Below the pieces are notes generated by a model. That model was not told the origin of the DNA, did no database searches, and worked only from the letters and a program-made list of their open reading frames with translations. A stretch of 64,000 nt of DNA from Massilia rubra (lineage in GTDB: Bacteria > Pseudomonadota > Gammaproteobacteria > Burkholderiales > Burkholderiaceae_D), in contig NZ_VUYU01000005.1 of assembly GCF_011682065.1 (NCBI RefSeq), forward strand, positions 264,484 to 328,483, in the 5' to 3' direction. Position 1 is the first letter of the stretch; the number at the start of each line of letters is the position of its first letter. Shown piece by piece: positions 8,750-17,530 of the stretch. The position numbers and the translations under genes were made by a program.

Positions 8750-10255
8750 TCAGTCCGGCCAGCGCCGGTTGATATCGACCGCAGCGTCAATGTTGGCGAT
8801 CAGCAGCTCCACAAACACCGGATCGAGGTGCTTTCCTGACACTTCACGCAGGTGCGACACCACATCCTCCAGCGGCCACGCATCCTTGTAACAACGCTTG
8901 TGACTGAGCGCATCGAACACGTCGGCCACGGCCACGATGCGCGCATAGATATGAATATCCGGCCCCATCAAGCCCTGCGGATACCCGCTGCCATCGAATT
9001 TTTCGTGATGCTGGTGCGCGATCACGGCCGCCGCTTTCAAAATCGGACGCGACGAGCCGTCCAGGATCGACAGGCCCACCGTCGGATGCTGCTTCATGAT
9101 TTCCCACTCCTCGGGCGTGAGCTTGCCCGGCTTGAGCAGGACCGCGTCGGGCGTGGCGATCTTGCCGATGTCGTGCATCGGCGCGGCGTGCATCAGCACC
9201 GCCGTCTCATCTTCCGGCATGCCGGACGCCTGCGCCAGCATATGGCACACCTGCGACATGCGGCGCACGTGGTTGCCGGCCTCGTTGGAGCGCGATTCGA
9301 CCACGTCGCCCAGGCGCATGATCAGCTCGGCCTGGGTATCGGTGATCTCTTGCGTGAGCAGGATATTGTCGAACGCGATCGCCACGCCCGAACAGAACAC
9401 TTCGAGCAACTTGGCATCGATATCGGCGATTTCTTCCACGCCTTTGAGCACCAGCAGCGAGGCTTTACCACTGTTGTTGGGAAAGTAGCCGACATAGGTA
9501 TCGCCATGCAAGCGCGAGATGCGGTTGCTGCGCGCGTCGTCGAGCTGGGCCATCAGTTCGGGGCCGAGCATGGCCTCGCTGATGTCGCCGATCTGCGCCA
9601 GCACTTCGTATTCGCACTCGCCGGTAATGACGCTCGCGCCCGACAGGCGCAGCAGCATGCTCTTTTCCAGGCGCAGCAAGGCCACGACTTGTTGCAGCAA
9701 GCCGCTGGCGAAGTCTTTCAGGTTGCGTTGCTGGAAAATGTGCGACGAAGCCGCGATCACCCGTTCCAGGCCTTCGCGATAATTCACTTGCAGCAGGCGC
9801 GCTTCTTCGACCTTCATGATGTCGCGGTAGGCGCGCAGGGCGGCAAAGGTGGTGGTGAACAGTTTGGTACGGTCGAGTTCGGTCTTTTCCTTGTAATCGT
9901 TGATGTCGTAATTGACGATCACGCGCTCTTCCGGCGCCTGCCCCGGCTGGCCGGTGCGCAGCACGATGCGGGTGAACTGGTTGCCCAGGTCTTCGCGCAT
10001 CCAGCGCGCCACTTCCAGGCCGCTGTCGTCGTTTTCCATCACCACGTCCAGGAACACCAGCGCGATATCGCTCTCGCGCGCCAGCACCTCCTTCGCTTCG
10101 GCGCCGGTGTAGGCGTGCAGGAAGGTCAGCGCGCGCCCGTCGAGGCGGAAGCGGCTCAGGGTCAGCTTGGTGATGTCGTGGATGTCCGGCTCGTCATCGA
10201 CAAGCAAAACTTTCCATGGGGCGAGTTTGGGCGCGGCGGAGGATAGAAATGACAT
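8750..10255 (-). CDS. Response regulator with REC, DUF3369 and HD-GYP c-di-GMP phosphodiesterase domains
   Basis: 501 residues. REC domain (about 15-135) with DDEPD acid pair, phospho-acceptor in LVFLDVV and a Lys in NDYKEKTEL; DUF3369 (about 145-310); then an HD-GYP domain (about 320-495) with MHAAPMHDIGKI holding the HD pair and HQHHEKFDGSGYPQG holding the GYP signature. It should hydrolyse c-di-GMP when phosphorylated. The ATG at 10255 (MSFLSS) is chosen over a longer Cys/Arg-rich extension. The GAF-GAF kinase 0.8 kb away is a possible partner. Together with three other c-di-GMP proteins in the window it suggests dense second-messenger control. Confidence 0.9.
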   Translation of the reverse strand: MSFLSSAAPKLAPWKVLLVDDEPDIHDITKLTLSRFRLDGRALTFLHAYTGAEAKEVLARESDIALVFLDVVMENDDSGLEVARWMREDLGNQFTRIVLRTGQPGQAPEERVIVNYDINDYKEKTELDRTKLFTTTFAALRAYRDIMKVEEARLLQVNYREGLERVIAASSHIFQQRNLKDFASGLLQQVVALLRLEKSMLLRLSGASVITGECEYEVLAQIGDISEAMLGPELMAQLDDARSNRISRLHGDTYVGYFPNNSGKASLLVLKGVEEIADIDAKLLEVFCSGVAIAFDNILLTQEITDTQAELIMRLGDVVESRSNEAGNHVRRMSQVCHMLAQASGMPEDETAVLMHAAPMHDIGKIATPDAVLLKPGKLTPEEWEIMKQHPTVGLSILDGSSRPILKAAAVIAHQHHEKFDGSGYPQGLMGPDIHIYARIVAVADVFDALSHKRCYKDAWPLEDVVSHLREVSGKHLDPVFVELLIANIDAAVDINRRWPD

Positions 10256-10430
10256 GAACGGGTTCCGATACCGGTGTGTTGCGAGGCAAGCGCATCGACA
10301 GCCCAAGGCCGGCCCGTGACGCGCGGGGGGACCGTTCGATTGTAGACCGACTGCACTCTATTAACAACAGGCAATACAGAACCGATCATGCATCTGACGT
10401 AATTTGATCAAGGGTGTCGCGCGCACGCCA

Positions 10431-11168
10431 TCAATCATAGCGTTTTTGGCATCGCTCGCAGTAAAACGCGCGACGTTTGCTCAGGCCCAGATGGCCTTTT
10501 GAGAAAGGAATGTCGCAGCGCGGACAGGTGCTCTTGCGGTGCGCCAGCCAGTGCTGTTTCAGCACGTATTGCTTTTTCCATTCGAGGAAGTCGAAGCTGT
10601 ATTGTCGGGCTTGCTCGACCAGGGCGCGCAGCTTGGGCGCCGGCAGCGCGCCGATGGTCGAGAGCGGATGCAGGCGGATCCGGAACAGCACTTCGTTCTT
10701 GATGATGTTGCCCACGCCGGCGAAGATGGCCTGGTCGAGCAGGGCGTCGCAGGCCAGCATGGCGGGCGCGGCGCGCAGCTTCTTGCGCGCCTTGGCCGCA
10801 TCCCAGGTGGGCGACATGATGTCGGCGTCCCAGTCGTAGGCCGCGTCGATGTCGGGCTCGATGTGCTTGACCGAGCAGGCGTAGAAATTGAGTTCGCCGC
10901 CATCGGCAAAGGCGAGCGCCATGCGCGCCGGCTTGTCCTTGCGCTCGTTGATGCGATAACTGCCGAACAGCATGAAGTGAATGCGCAGCACCGTGTGCGG
11001 CAGTTCGATGAGGAAATGCTTGCCCCAGCTGCGCAGCGAGACGATGCGCTGTCCTTCCAGGCTTGGCAGGTCGACGGTCTTGGTGTTGCCGCTGGCGTGC
11101 ACGATTTCCTTGCCGATGAAGGCAGTCGTTTCTTCACGCAGGATGACGAGCGATGGTCCTTCGGGCAC
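10431..11168 (-). CDS. Fpg/Nei family DNA glycosylase (endonuclease VIII-like)
   Basis: 245 residues starting MPEGPS, where the Pro at position 2 is the catalytic amine and Glu 3 the general acid of the family. Residue Lys in TKTVDLPSLEG-type region and the helix-two-turn-helix motif FAGVGNIIKNEVLFR (about 150-165) are present, and a C-terminal zinc finger is given by CPRC and CERC. It should excise oxidised bases and nick the DNA strand. An AAGGAGA ribosome site is close upstream of the ATG. The sequence is closer to Nei than to MutM in its start, but the substrate cannot be read from sequence alone. Confidence 0.85.
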   Translation of the reverse strand: MPEGPSLVILREETTAFIGKEIVHASGNTKTVDLPSLEGQRIVSLRSWGKHFLIELPHTVLRIHFMLFGSYRINERKDKPARMALAFADGGELNFYACSVKHIEPDIDAAYDWDADIMSPTWDAAKARKKLRAAPAMLACDALLDQAIFAGVGNIIKNEVLFRIRLHPLSTIGALPAPKLRALVEQARQYSFDFLEWKKQYVLKQHWLAHRKSTCPRCDIPFSKGHLGLSKRRAFYCERCQKRYD

Positions 11169-11328
11169 GGTGATCTCCTTTTTTGCCGATTCTGGATTGA
11201 AAGCGCGAACGACACCGTGAGGCGGCTAACATTTCGATACAAACGGCGACAATCCGTGGACCGACGGCGCTGTCAAAAGCGCGTATATTTCATTCTGAGG
11301 AAGCGCGTTGCGCATTGAAAGGATCAAC

Positions 11329-11823
11329 ATGAAAAGCGTATTGACGAAGGTCTTGCAAGCAAGTGCGCTGGCGGCCGTGATGGCCCTGCCGGCCAGTGCG
11401 GCCACGGCGGCGGCAACGGTGTCGTACGTCGAGCCGGACCGTTTTACCGACGTGCCGTTCACGCCGTGGGAGCGCGAGCGCGTGCTCAAGCAACTGACGG
11501 CCCACTTCGACAAGCTGGGCGCCAGCCTGCCGGCCGGGCAGGAACTCAAGGTGGAGGTGCTCGATGTCGACCTGGCCGGGCAGACCAAGCCGAATTTTCG
11601 CGGCGGCCAGGATCTGCGCGTGATGAACGGCGGCGCCGACTGGCCGCATATCCATTTCCGCTACAGCATCACCGAGGGCGGCAAGGTCATCAAGTCGGGC
11701 GAGGAAAAACTGAGCAATATGCAGTACCTGAACCGCATGAACCATTACGGCAACACCGAGCTGCTGCGCTATGAAAAGCAGATGCTCGATGACTGGTTCA
11801 AGCAGGCCGTGGCGGCGCGCTAG
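11329..11823 (+). CDS. DUF3016 periplasmic protein
   Basis: A 164-residue exported protein with signal peptide (MKSVLTKVLQASALAAVMALPASA) and a mature domain matching DUF3016: VSYVEPDRFTDVPF, then LKVEVLDVDLAGQ, WPHIHFRYSI and a C-terminal LRYEKQMLDDWF. The function of the family is unknown. The ATG at 11329 has AAAGGA 7 bases upstream and the TTG at 11308 is rejected. It is divergent from the glycosylase gene. Confidence 0.75.
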   Translation: MKSVLTKVLQASALAAVMALPASAATAAATVSYVEPDRFTDVPFTPWERERVLKQLTAHFDKLGASLPAGQELKVEVLDVDLAGQTKPNFRGGQDLRVMNGGADWPHIHFRYSITEGGKVIKSGEEKLSNMQYLNRMNHYGNTELLRYEKQMLDDWFKQAVAAR

Positions 11824-11872
11824 GCTGAGCTCATAGGAGCCAGATCATCATTGTTGCCACAAGCACGGCCGC

Positions 11873-12808
11873 TCAGCGGCTCCCGGCCGCCCTGGCGCGC
11901 TCTGCTAGCATGTCCCTGATGGTGTAGTCCGGCGGCACGACAAACAGGGATGCCGGGGGTTCCTCGCGCTTGGTATTGCTCAGCCGGTAGATGCGTTCGC
12001 CGCTGCGGGGATCGCTGTGCTTGCTGTACACGGTCACCTTCAGCTCGGGCGCGTACCAGCTTTCGTGCGACACCACGATGGCGTTGCGGTTGCCGACTTC
12101 GCCGGCGGGAATCTCGTAGGTGCGCAGCTTGCCGTCGGCCTTGATTCCGTCGATCTCCTTGTTGCCCAGCTCGCGCGTGCTGGCTTTGGCGGCCCAGCGC
12201 GCGTCGCCGAACGCGCCCGCCATGGTCGGGCCGATGCGTGAGCCGGCCATGCTGTCGGCGATCTGGATGCGCACCTTTTCCTGGAACTGCTTGCGGGTGT
12301 CGCCGTCAGTTCGCTCGACACCTTTGACGATCACCTCGTCGCCCGCATCGGCGCGGCGCTCGGGCAGTTTGCCTTCGGCACGCAGTTGCGCCACCCTGGC
12401 CTGCGCCGCGCTGGCGGCGCTGCGCGCGGCGGCGCTCGGGTCGGCCACTTTGGTTGCGCTTTTCTGGCGCGGGTTGAGAATGAACGTGACGCCGTCGGCC
12501 GGCTGGTACAGGGTGACCGTGCGCACTTCGCCGTCGGCATCGCGGATTTCCTGGCGTGTACGGCCGGCGCTGTCGCGGTAGTTCATGGTGCTGCTGGTGC
12601 GGCTGATCTCGTTGCCGTCGGCCAGGCGCTGGAGCTGTTCCGAGACTGCCTCGGCGCTGTACGGCGCATTTTTGACGGCTTTTCCGTGCATCGGCATCAG
12701 CGGGCCGGTAAACCGTAGCGAGTCGGGCGGCGTGGCGACGGCGGCTTGCGCGCCCGGCAGCAGCGCGCCGCCCAGCACGACGGCGAACAGGAGGGAAATA
12801 CTGTGCAT
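11873..12808 (-). CDS. Secreted protein of the ECF sigma operon, unknown function
   Basis: A 311-residue exported protein. Signal peptide is MHSISLLFAVVLGGALLPGAQA; the mature part contains EISRTSSTMNYRDSAGRTRQE, an Ala-rich coiled stretch (AAARSAASAAQARVAQLRAEG) and a beta-rich C-terminal half ending in PPASLFVVPPDYTIRDML. No enzyme motif is seen. The ATG at 12808 is chosen because it gives the signal peptide; the open frame continues upstream over the anti-sigma gene but is a shadow there. It is the third gene behind an ECF sigma factor and an anti-sigma-like gene, so it is probably an envelope target of that sigma factor. Confidence 0.7.
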   Translation of the reverse strand: MHSISLLFAVVLGGALLPGAQAAVATPPDSLRFTGPLMPMHGKAVKNAPYSAEAVSEQLQRLADGNEISRTSSTMNYRDSAGRTRQEIRDADGEVRTVTLYQPADGVTFILNPRQKSATKVADPSAAARSAASAAQARVAQLRAEGKLPERRADAGDEVIVKGVERTDGDTRKQFQEKVRIQIADSMAGSRIGPTMAGAFGDARWAAKASTRELGNKEIDGIKADGKLRTYEIPAGEVGNRNAIVVSHESWYAPELKVTVYSKHSDPRSGERIYRLSNTKREEPPASLFVVPPDYTIRDMLAERARAAGSR

Positions 12809-12834
12809 GATGGTCCTCTTTCGGTTGACTCGGG

Positions 12835-13317
12835 TTATTGCGAACTCAGGCGCAGGGCCAGCGGCGAACCGTCGGCGCCCACCAGCATCTCGGCGCGCAC
12901 GAAGTCGCCCGCCGTTTCCGGGCTGACCGGCACGCCGAGCGCCGCCAGTTCGGTGCGTTGCAGGCTCGCTTCGAGCATGCGTGGATGGGTTTCCTGCTCG
13001 ATGCGCTCCTGCGAGGCCAGCGCGATGAAGGCCAGGCCGTCGTCGAGCTGCAAGGGCGCGGCAGCGTCGGCGGCGCCGGGCAGCGGTGCGCGCAGGATCA
13101 GCACGGCCAGCACGGCCGCCGTAGCACTGCCCAGAGCGCCCGCCAGGCCCCAGTGCGCGGGCGAGAGGCGCTGGTACCAGCGCTTGCGCGCAAACCGCTG
13201 TGCAAAGGCCGCCATCAGGGCTTGCTCCACACGCGGCGGCGCGCCGCAATCGGCGCTGGCGCTACGCAAAGCGGCGAGCGCGGTGGCCAGGGCGGGGTCG
13301 ATGGGATCGTGGTTCAT
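12835..13317 (-). CDS. Probable membrane anti-sigma factor
   Basis: A 160-residue protein with one membrane segment (about residues 57-78, LAGALGSATAAVLAVLIL), a cytoplasmic N-terminal part with short helices (PALATALAALRSA, RVEQALMAAFAQRF) and a periplasmic C-terminal part. It has no HxxxCxxC zinc motif. The gene starts 9 bases after the ECF sigma gene stop, the standard layout for sigma/anti-sigma pairs, and is followed after 26 bases by a secreted-protein gene. The role is inferred from position and topology. Confidence 0.65.
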   Translation of the reverse strand: MNHDPIDPALATALAALRSASADCGAPPRVEQALMAAFAQRFARKRWYQRLSPAHWGLAGALGSATAAVLAVLILRAPLPGAADAAAPLQLDDGLAFIALASQERIEQETHPRMLEASLQRTELAALGVPVSPETAGDFVRAEMLVGADGSPLALRLSSQ

Positions 13318-13326
13318 GGCGGCCTT

Positions 13327-13929
13327 TCAGAGGAGCGCGTGCAGGGCGGTGGGACGGTGCGCGGCTAGCCGCTTGGCCAGGGCGGCGCGCCCGCGCGAGA
13401 GGCGCGAGCGCACGGTGCCGATGTCGACCTGGCAAATATCGGCGATGTCGAGGTAAGACATGTCGTGCAGCTCGTACAGGATGACGGCGTCGCGGTAGTG
13501 CGGCGCCAGTTGCGCCAGCGCGCGCCGCACCTGCTCGGCCGTTTCATTTTCGAGCAGGCGCGCCAGCGGTTCGCCATCGTCGCTGGCGAGCTCCTGGGTG
13601 GTCTCGTCGTCCGGATCGATGTCGGGCAGGCTGGCCAGGCGCAGGCGCGGCTGTTCATGCTTGAGGATGAGTTTGCGCGCCACGCCGAACAGGAAGTTTT
13701 GCAGCAGGCCGCGCAGCGGATCGTAATGAAAACTGCCGGTCAGCAAACCCATGAAGACTTCCTGGACAATATCGGCCGCCGTGTCGCCCGAGCCGGTGCG
13801 CAGCAGGGCGAAGCGGTACACCGGCCCCTGATGGCGCTGGTACAGGGTCTGGAAGGCCGCGCCCACGCCCTCGCGCAGCTGGCGCAGCAGGTCGGTGTCG
13901 GTGGCGAGGGCGGTGGGCGGCATGGTCAT
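13327..13929 (-). CDS. ECF family RNA polymerase sigma factor
   Basis: 200 residues. Region 2 is visible at about 15-90 (FQTLYQRHQGPVYRFAL, DIVQEVFMGLL, ending in the Leu-rich NFLFGVARKLIL) and region 4 at about 135-190 (ALAQLAPHYRDAVILYELHDMSYLDIADI, then GTVRSRLSRGRAAL). The ATG at 13929 is used; a second in-frame ATG at 13923 is possible. A GGAACTTTTT stretch typical of ECF -35 elements lies about 35-45 bases upstream, suggesting that it controls itself. It leads an operon with an anti-sigma-like gene and a secreted-protein gene. Confidence 0.85.
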   Translation of the reverse strand: MTMPPTALATDTDLLRQLREGVGAAFQTLYQRHQGPVYRFALLRTGSGDTAADIVQEVFMGLLTGSFHYDPLRGLLQNFLFGVARKLILKHEQPRLRLASLPDIDPDDETTQELASDDGEPLARLLENETAEQVRRALAQLAPHYRDAVILYELHDMSYLDIADICQVDIGTVRSRLSRGRAALAKRLAAHRPTALHALL

Positions 13930-13962
13930 GTGGTCTCTTCCCTGTATTGCCGCCAAAGGAAG

Positions 13963-13972
13963 AAAAAGTTCC
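13963..13972 (-). promoter_or_regulatory. Candidate ECF-type -35 element
   Basis: On the minus strand this reads GGAACTTTTT, the common -35 form for ECF sigma factors, about 35-45 bases before the sigma gene start. The -10 is not distinctive, so autoregulation is only suggested. Confidence 0.35.
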
Positions 13973-13992
13973 AACTAATTGAGGGGGACCCC

Positions 13993-14436
13993 TTAATCGA
14001 TCCAGTTCACGCGCGGGAATTTGGCGCGAAACTCGTCCGGCATGGTCACCACTTGCGTGGTTTTGTAGTTGAAAAAGACGAAGCCCGACTTGGCCATGGT
14101 GATTTCTTTCTTGTCGCGCGGACGGGTGACGCGGAAGATGATGTCGCCGCCGTACTTGTTAAAGTCCATCACGCCGACCTCGAACAGCAACTGGTCGCGC
14201 GCGTGCGCTTCGGCGCGGTAGGTGGTGGCCAGGTCGGTGACGATGATGCCGGTGCCGTCGCGCTCGGTTTCGGCGACGCCGAATTCGTACAGGAAACGCG
14301 CGCGCGCCTCGGAAATCATCGAAATCATCGAGTCGTTGCCGAGATGGTTGGCGCCGTTGATGTCGGTGACGCGCACGGTCAGCGGGGTCGTGTAGTAATA
14401 CTGGTCTTCCGGAAAATCTAGAATCAGGCGGGCCAT
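13993..14436 (-). CDS. Thioesterase family protein (hot-dog fold, 4HBT-like)
   Basis: 147 residues with the usual order of a single hot-dog domain: VRVTDINGANHLGNDSMISMISEARARFLYEFG near the N-terminus, where the NHLGND loop takes the place of the catalytic Asp segment, then YRAEAHARDQLLFEVGV and FNYKTTQVVTMP at the end. It should hydrolyse acyl-CoA or related thioesters. The substrate is not predictable. It sits directly upstream of the ECF sigma gene on the same strand, with about 60 bases between. Confidence 0.75.
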   Translation of the reverse strand: MARLILDFPEDQYYYTTPLTVRVTDINGANHLGNDSMISMISEARARFLYEFGVAETERDGTGIIVTDLATTYRAEAHARDQLLFEVGVMDFNKYGGDIIFRVTRPRDKKEITMAKSGFVFFNYKTTQVVTMPDEFRAKFPRVNWID

Positions 14437-14520
14437 GGTGTCGGTTTCGTGGTGAACGGGGCAAACGCCGATTCTAGCGCGTCACGCCACGCCATGCCGA
14501 TTAGTTACCCGCCGGCCTCC

Positions 14521-15960
14521 TCAAGCCTTGGGCGCGCGCACGATCCGGTACACCTTGCCGGCGGCGGCGATCAGGTACAGCTCGCCGTCGCCATCCTGGC
14601 CGAACGATTGAATCGCATCGATGTCGGCAATGGCCCAGCTGGCCTGCTCAGTGACGCCGTCGTCCTTGTACAGGAAGCTCTTCAGGTAGCCGCCGCAATA
14701 GTCGGAATAGAAGTAGCGCCCGGCCAGTTCCGCAATCGCCTTGCCGCGATACACAAAGCCGCCCGTGATCGAGCAGCCGTTGACGTTGTTGTTGCCGTGA
14801 TCGTATTCGAACGCCGGCAAGGTCAGCCCGTTCTTGTTGCAGATGGCCGCGTTGTAGCACAAGGTGCCTTCCATGGTGTTCCAGCCGTAGTTCAGGCCGG
14901 CCTGCTTGACGCCGGCGATATCGACTTCCTCGCGCCTGGCCTGGCCGACGTCGGCGATGTACAGGCGATCGCCGTCGAAGGCGTAGCGCCATGGATTGCG
15001 CAGGCCCGAGGCCCAGATCTCGGCGCGGCGGCCGCTCTGGCCGACGAAGGGGTTCGATGGCGGAATCACGTACGGCTGCGCGCCGCGCGAATCGGCCACA
15101 TCCAGGCGCAGCATCTTGCCCAGCAGCGAATTGAGGTTTTGCGCGTTGCCCTGCGGGTCGCCCGCGCCACCGCCGTCGCCAGTGGCCAGGTACAACATGC
15201 CGTCCGGGCCAAAGCTGACCAGGCCGCCATAGTGGTTGGTGGCGCCGGGATGGGGAATGCGGATGATTTCCAGCACCGCCGACGGCTCGGCCAGGTTGCG
15301 GTTGGCCGACGATACGCTATGCCGCTCGACAACGATGTTGTTGGCCGCATCGGTGAAGTAGATGAAAAACCAGCCGTTCCTGGCATAGTCGGGATGGAAG
15401 GCCATCGACAGCAGCCCGCCTTCGCCGACCGAGGCGACCCGGTTGCGGATGTCGAGGAAAGGCGTGCCGAGCAGCGCGCCATCCTGCATCACGAGGATGC
15501 GCCCGCTGCGTTCGACGATGAACTGGCGCGTGTCGCCGCTCGGGGCGGTGAGGAACACGGCGCCGCTGACGTTGGCCACTTCGCGCACGGCGAGCGCCAG
15601 CGTACTGCCGCTGTAGCTGATGTTGACGACGGCGTTGCTGTCGGCCGCCACGGTGGCGTTCTGGACCGGCGTGGCGGCGCTCCAGCTCAGGTTGCCGCTC
15701 AGGATGCTGTCGGCGCTGACGGTGTAATTGCCGGGCGCGAGACCCGACAAGGTCTGGCCGCTGCCGATGGTTTTTGCGTAGGAAGCCGGGCCGCTGATGC
15801 GCACCGCCGCCGGCAGGCCGGCGGGCAGGCCGGCCAGGTTGACCGTCAGCGCACCGCTGCCGCCCGGGGGCGTGGATGGCTGGTCGTCGTCGGAGCCGCA
15901 GGCCGGCAGCAGGAGCAGGGCCAGCGCGGCCAGGAGGGTCCGCAGGTGCGATGTGAGCAT
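14521..15960 (-). CDS. PQQ-dependent sugar dehydrogenase-like lipoprotein
   Basis: 479 residues. The N-terminus is a lipoprotein signal (LLLLPACGSDDD, Cys 21). Residues 35-125 form a short beta-rich add-on domain (GLPAGLPAAVRISGP, YTVSADSIL), and about 130-475 is a six-bladed propeller of the soluble aldose/glucose dehydrogenase family: GEGGLLSMAFHPDY, HYGGLVSFGPDGMLYLATGDGG, EIWASGLRNPWRYAFD, NYGWNTMEG and VYRGKAIAELAGRYFYSDYCGG. It probably oxidises a sugar in the periplasm with PQQ. The substrate is unknown. The ATG at 15960 gives the lipobox at the right distance. Confidence 0.8.
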   Translation of the reverse strand: MLTSHLRTLLAALALLLLPACGSDDDQPSTPPGGSGALTVNLAGLPAGLPAAVRISGPASYAKTIGSGQTLSGLAPGNYTVSADSILSGNLSWSAATPVQNATVAADSNAVVNISYSGSTLALAVREVANVSGAVFLTAPSGDTRQFIVERSGRILVMQDGALLGTPFLDIRNRVASVGEGGLLSMAFHPDYARNGWFFIYFTDAANNIVVERHSVSSANRNLAEPSAVLEIIRIPHPGATNHYGGLVSFGPDGMLYLATGDGGGAGDPQGNAQNLNSLLGKMLRLDVADSRGAQPYVIPPSNPFVGQSGRRAEIWASGLRNPWRYAFDGDRLYIADVGQARREEVDIAGVKQAGLNYGWNTMEGTLCYNAAICNKNGLTLPAFEYDHGNNNVNGCSITGGFVYRGKAIAELAGRYFYSDYCGGYLKSFLYKDDGVTEQASWAIADIDAIQSFGQDGDGELYLIAAAGKVYRIVRAPKA

Positions 15961-16038
15961 GTCAATCTCCGGGGGTGGCATTGAGTAATTGACAATACGG
16001 GCGGACTTGGCGCCGGTCTGTGCGCCATCGCACGCCGT

Positions 16039-17244
16039 TCAGCGCGGCCGCGCGGCGGCGCCGCTTTCGCTGCGCACCGCCAGCAGGTACAGCACCAGCG
16101 AGGCCAGCGAAAAAACCAGCAGCAGCGAAAACAGCAGCGCCGGCGACGCCTTGAACTGGAGCAGGGTGGCGATCGCGATCGGCCCCGCCGCGCGCGCGGC
16201 CAACGCCGGGCCGGCCAGGGCGCCGGAAATGGCGCCGTAATGGCGCGCACCGAACAGCTGTTGCGGCACGGTACCCCGCACAATGGTCAGGATGCCGTTC
16301 GAAAAGCCATACAACACGCAGAACAAGGCCACCGCCGCCTGGTGCTGGCCCCAGAACAGCACGCCCAGCAAGGCGCCGGGCAACACCGCGAAGCAGGCCA
16401 TGCCGACCGCCTGCGGCCGCGCGTTGCGGCCAAAGCGCATTTCGCCGAGGCGGCCGGCGACCTGCATCGGCCCGATCAGCGCGGCCATCCACACCACGTT
16501 CGACAAGGCGTGTCCGTACGCTTGCAGGATCGGAATCAGATGCACCGACAGCGCCGAGAAAATGAAGCTGTTGGCCGAAAAGGCGAAGGCCAGCTTCCAG
16601 AAGGCGGGGTGGCGCAGCGCTTGCCTGAGGCTGAAATCGGCGCCCGCCAGCGCATGCGGATGCACCCTGGCGCGCGCCGGCGGCGTGCCCAGCAGCAGGT
16701 GCAGCGGCAGGCACAGCAGCAACTGCGCCAGGCCGTAGATCAGGAAGGTGTGGCGCCAGCCCAGCATGCCGTTCAGTTGCACCGTGAGCGGCCAGAACAC
16801 GGTGCTGGCGAGCCCGCCGAACAGGGAGACGGTCGAGATGGCCCGGCGCGCGCCGAGGCCGAACTGGCGGTTCAGGGTGGCGAACGCGGCCTCGTACAAC
16901 ACGGCCGCCATGGACGCGCCGAGCACGCTCCAGGCCAGGTAATAGCCGAGCACGCCACGGGCCTGGCTCAACAGGATGAAGCCGAGTCCGCACAACAGCG
17001 AGCCGCCGGCCATCACCAGGCGGCCGCCGTGGCGGTCGATCAGCATGCCCGATGGCGTGGCGGCGACGCCGGCCACCAGCAGGCACCACGAAAACGCGCC
17101 GAACACGGCGGCGGGCGGCAAGGCCAGTTCGCGTGCGATATCGTGCGCCACGATGGCGAAGGCGTAGTACAAGGTACCCCAGGACAAGACCTGGGTGATG
17201 GCGAGGATGGCGATCGTGTCGCCGCTGCGGGGTGGGCTGTCCAT
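16039..17244 (-). CDS. MFS transporter (monocarboxylate-type)
   Basis: 401 residues with about twelve membrane segments: the first pair are IAILAITQVLSWGTLYYAF and AVFGAFSWCLLVAGVAATPSG, followed by the conserved loop IDRHGGRLVMAGG between helices 2 and 3. The pattern SWGTLYYAF and the overall layout resemble oxalate/monocarboxylate-type facilitators. Substrate is unknown. The ATG at 17244 (MDSPPRSGDTIA) is preferred to a longer start. The 79 bases before the dehydrogenase gene make co-transcription possible. Confidence 0.8.
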   Translation of the reverse strand: MDSPPRSGDTIAILAITQVLSWGTLYYAFAIVAHDIARELALPPAAVFGAFSWCLLVAGVAATPSGMLIDRHGGRLVMAGGSLLCGLGFILLSQARGVLGYYLAWSVLGASMAAVLYEAAFATLNRQFGLGARRAISTVSLFGGLASTVFWPLTVQLNGMLGWRHTFLIYGLAQLLLCLPLHLLLGTPPARARVHPHALAGADFSLRQALRHPAFWKLAFAFSANSFIFSALSVHLIPILQAYGHALSNVVWMAALIGPMQVAGRLGEMRFGRNARPQAVGMACFAVLPGALLGVLFWGQHQAAVALFCVLYGFSNGILTIVRGTVPQQLFGARHYGAISGALAGPALAARAAGPIAIATLLQFKASPALLFSLLLVFSLASLVLYLLAVRSESGAAARPR

Positions 17245-17441
17245 GTGCTTGCGCGCTTGCGGGTTGTTGGCGCAAGGGCGCACCGGACGATTGTACGGTC
17301 AAGACGGAAATATTGCTGGCGGTCATTTTAGTCCGGTCAGGGGCCACGCGCGCGCAAGCGACGCCGCTTCAGAGGTTGAGAGTTTTTCTGGCGTGCCCGA
17401 GCAGCGCGCCAGAGAGTGGCCGAGCTAGGCGCAAAGCACAG

Positions 17442-17461
17442 CCATAGCTCGGGCTATGGCG
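17442..17461. repeat. Hairpin in the noncoding stretch between the MFS and MEDS genes
   Basis: GCCATAGC pairs perfectly with GCTATGGC around a four-base TCGG loop. It sits in about 286 noncoding bases (17245-17530); no T-run follows, so it is not a clear terminator, and nothing else recognisable is in this stretch. Confidence 0.4.
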
Positions 17462-17530
17462 AGCATTTGCAACGACGAGCGGGCGCTTTCTGGCGTGATG
17501 AGCGGGCATGATCGAAAGACGCTCAGCCTC

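Noticed and set aside
5992-10255. A certain two-component pair of the GAF kinase and the DUF3369 regulator
   Set aside because: They are convergent, not co-transcribed, and separated by another gene, so the pairing is only possible.
16240-17331. Gln/His-rich plus-strand ORF opposite the MFS gene
   Set aside because: Shadow of a twelve-helix transporter.
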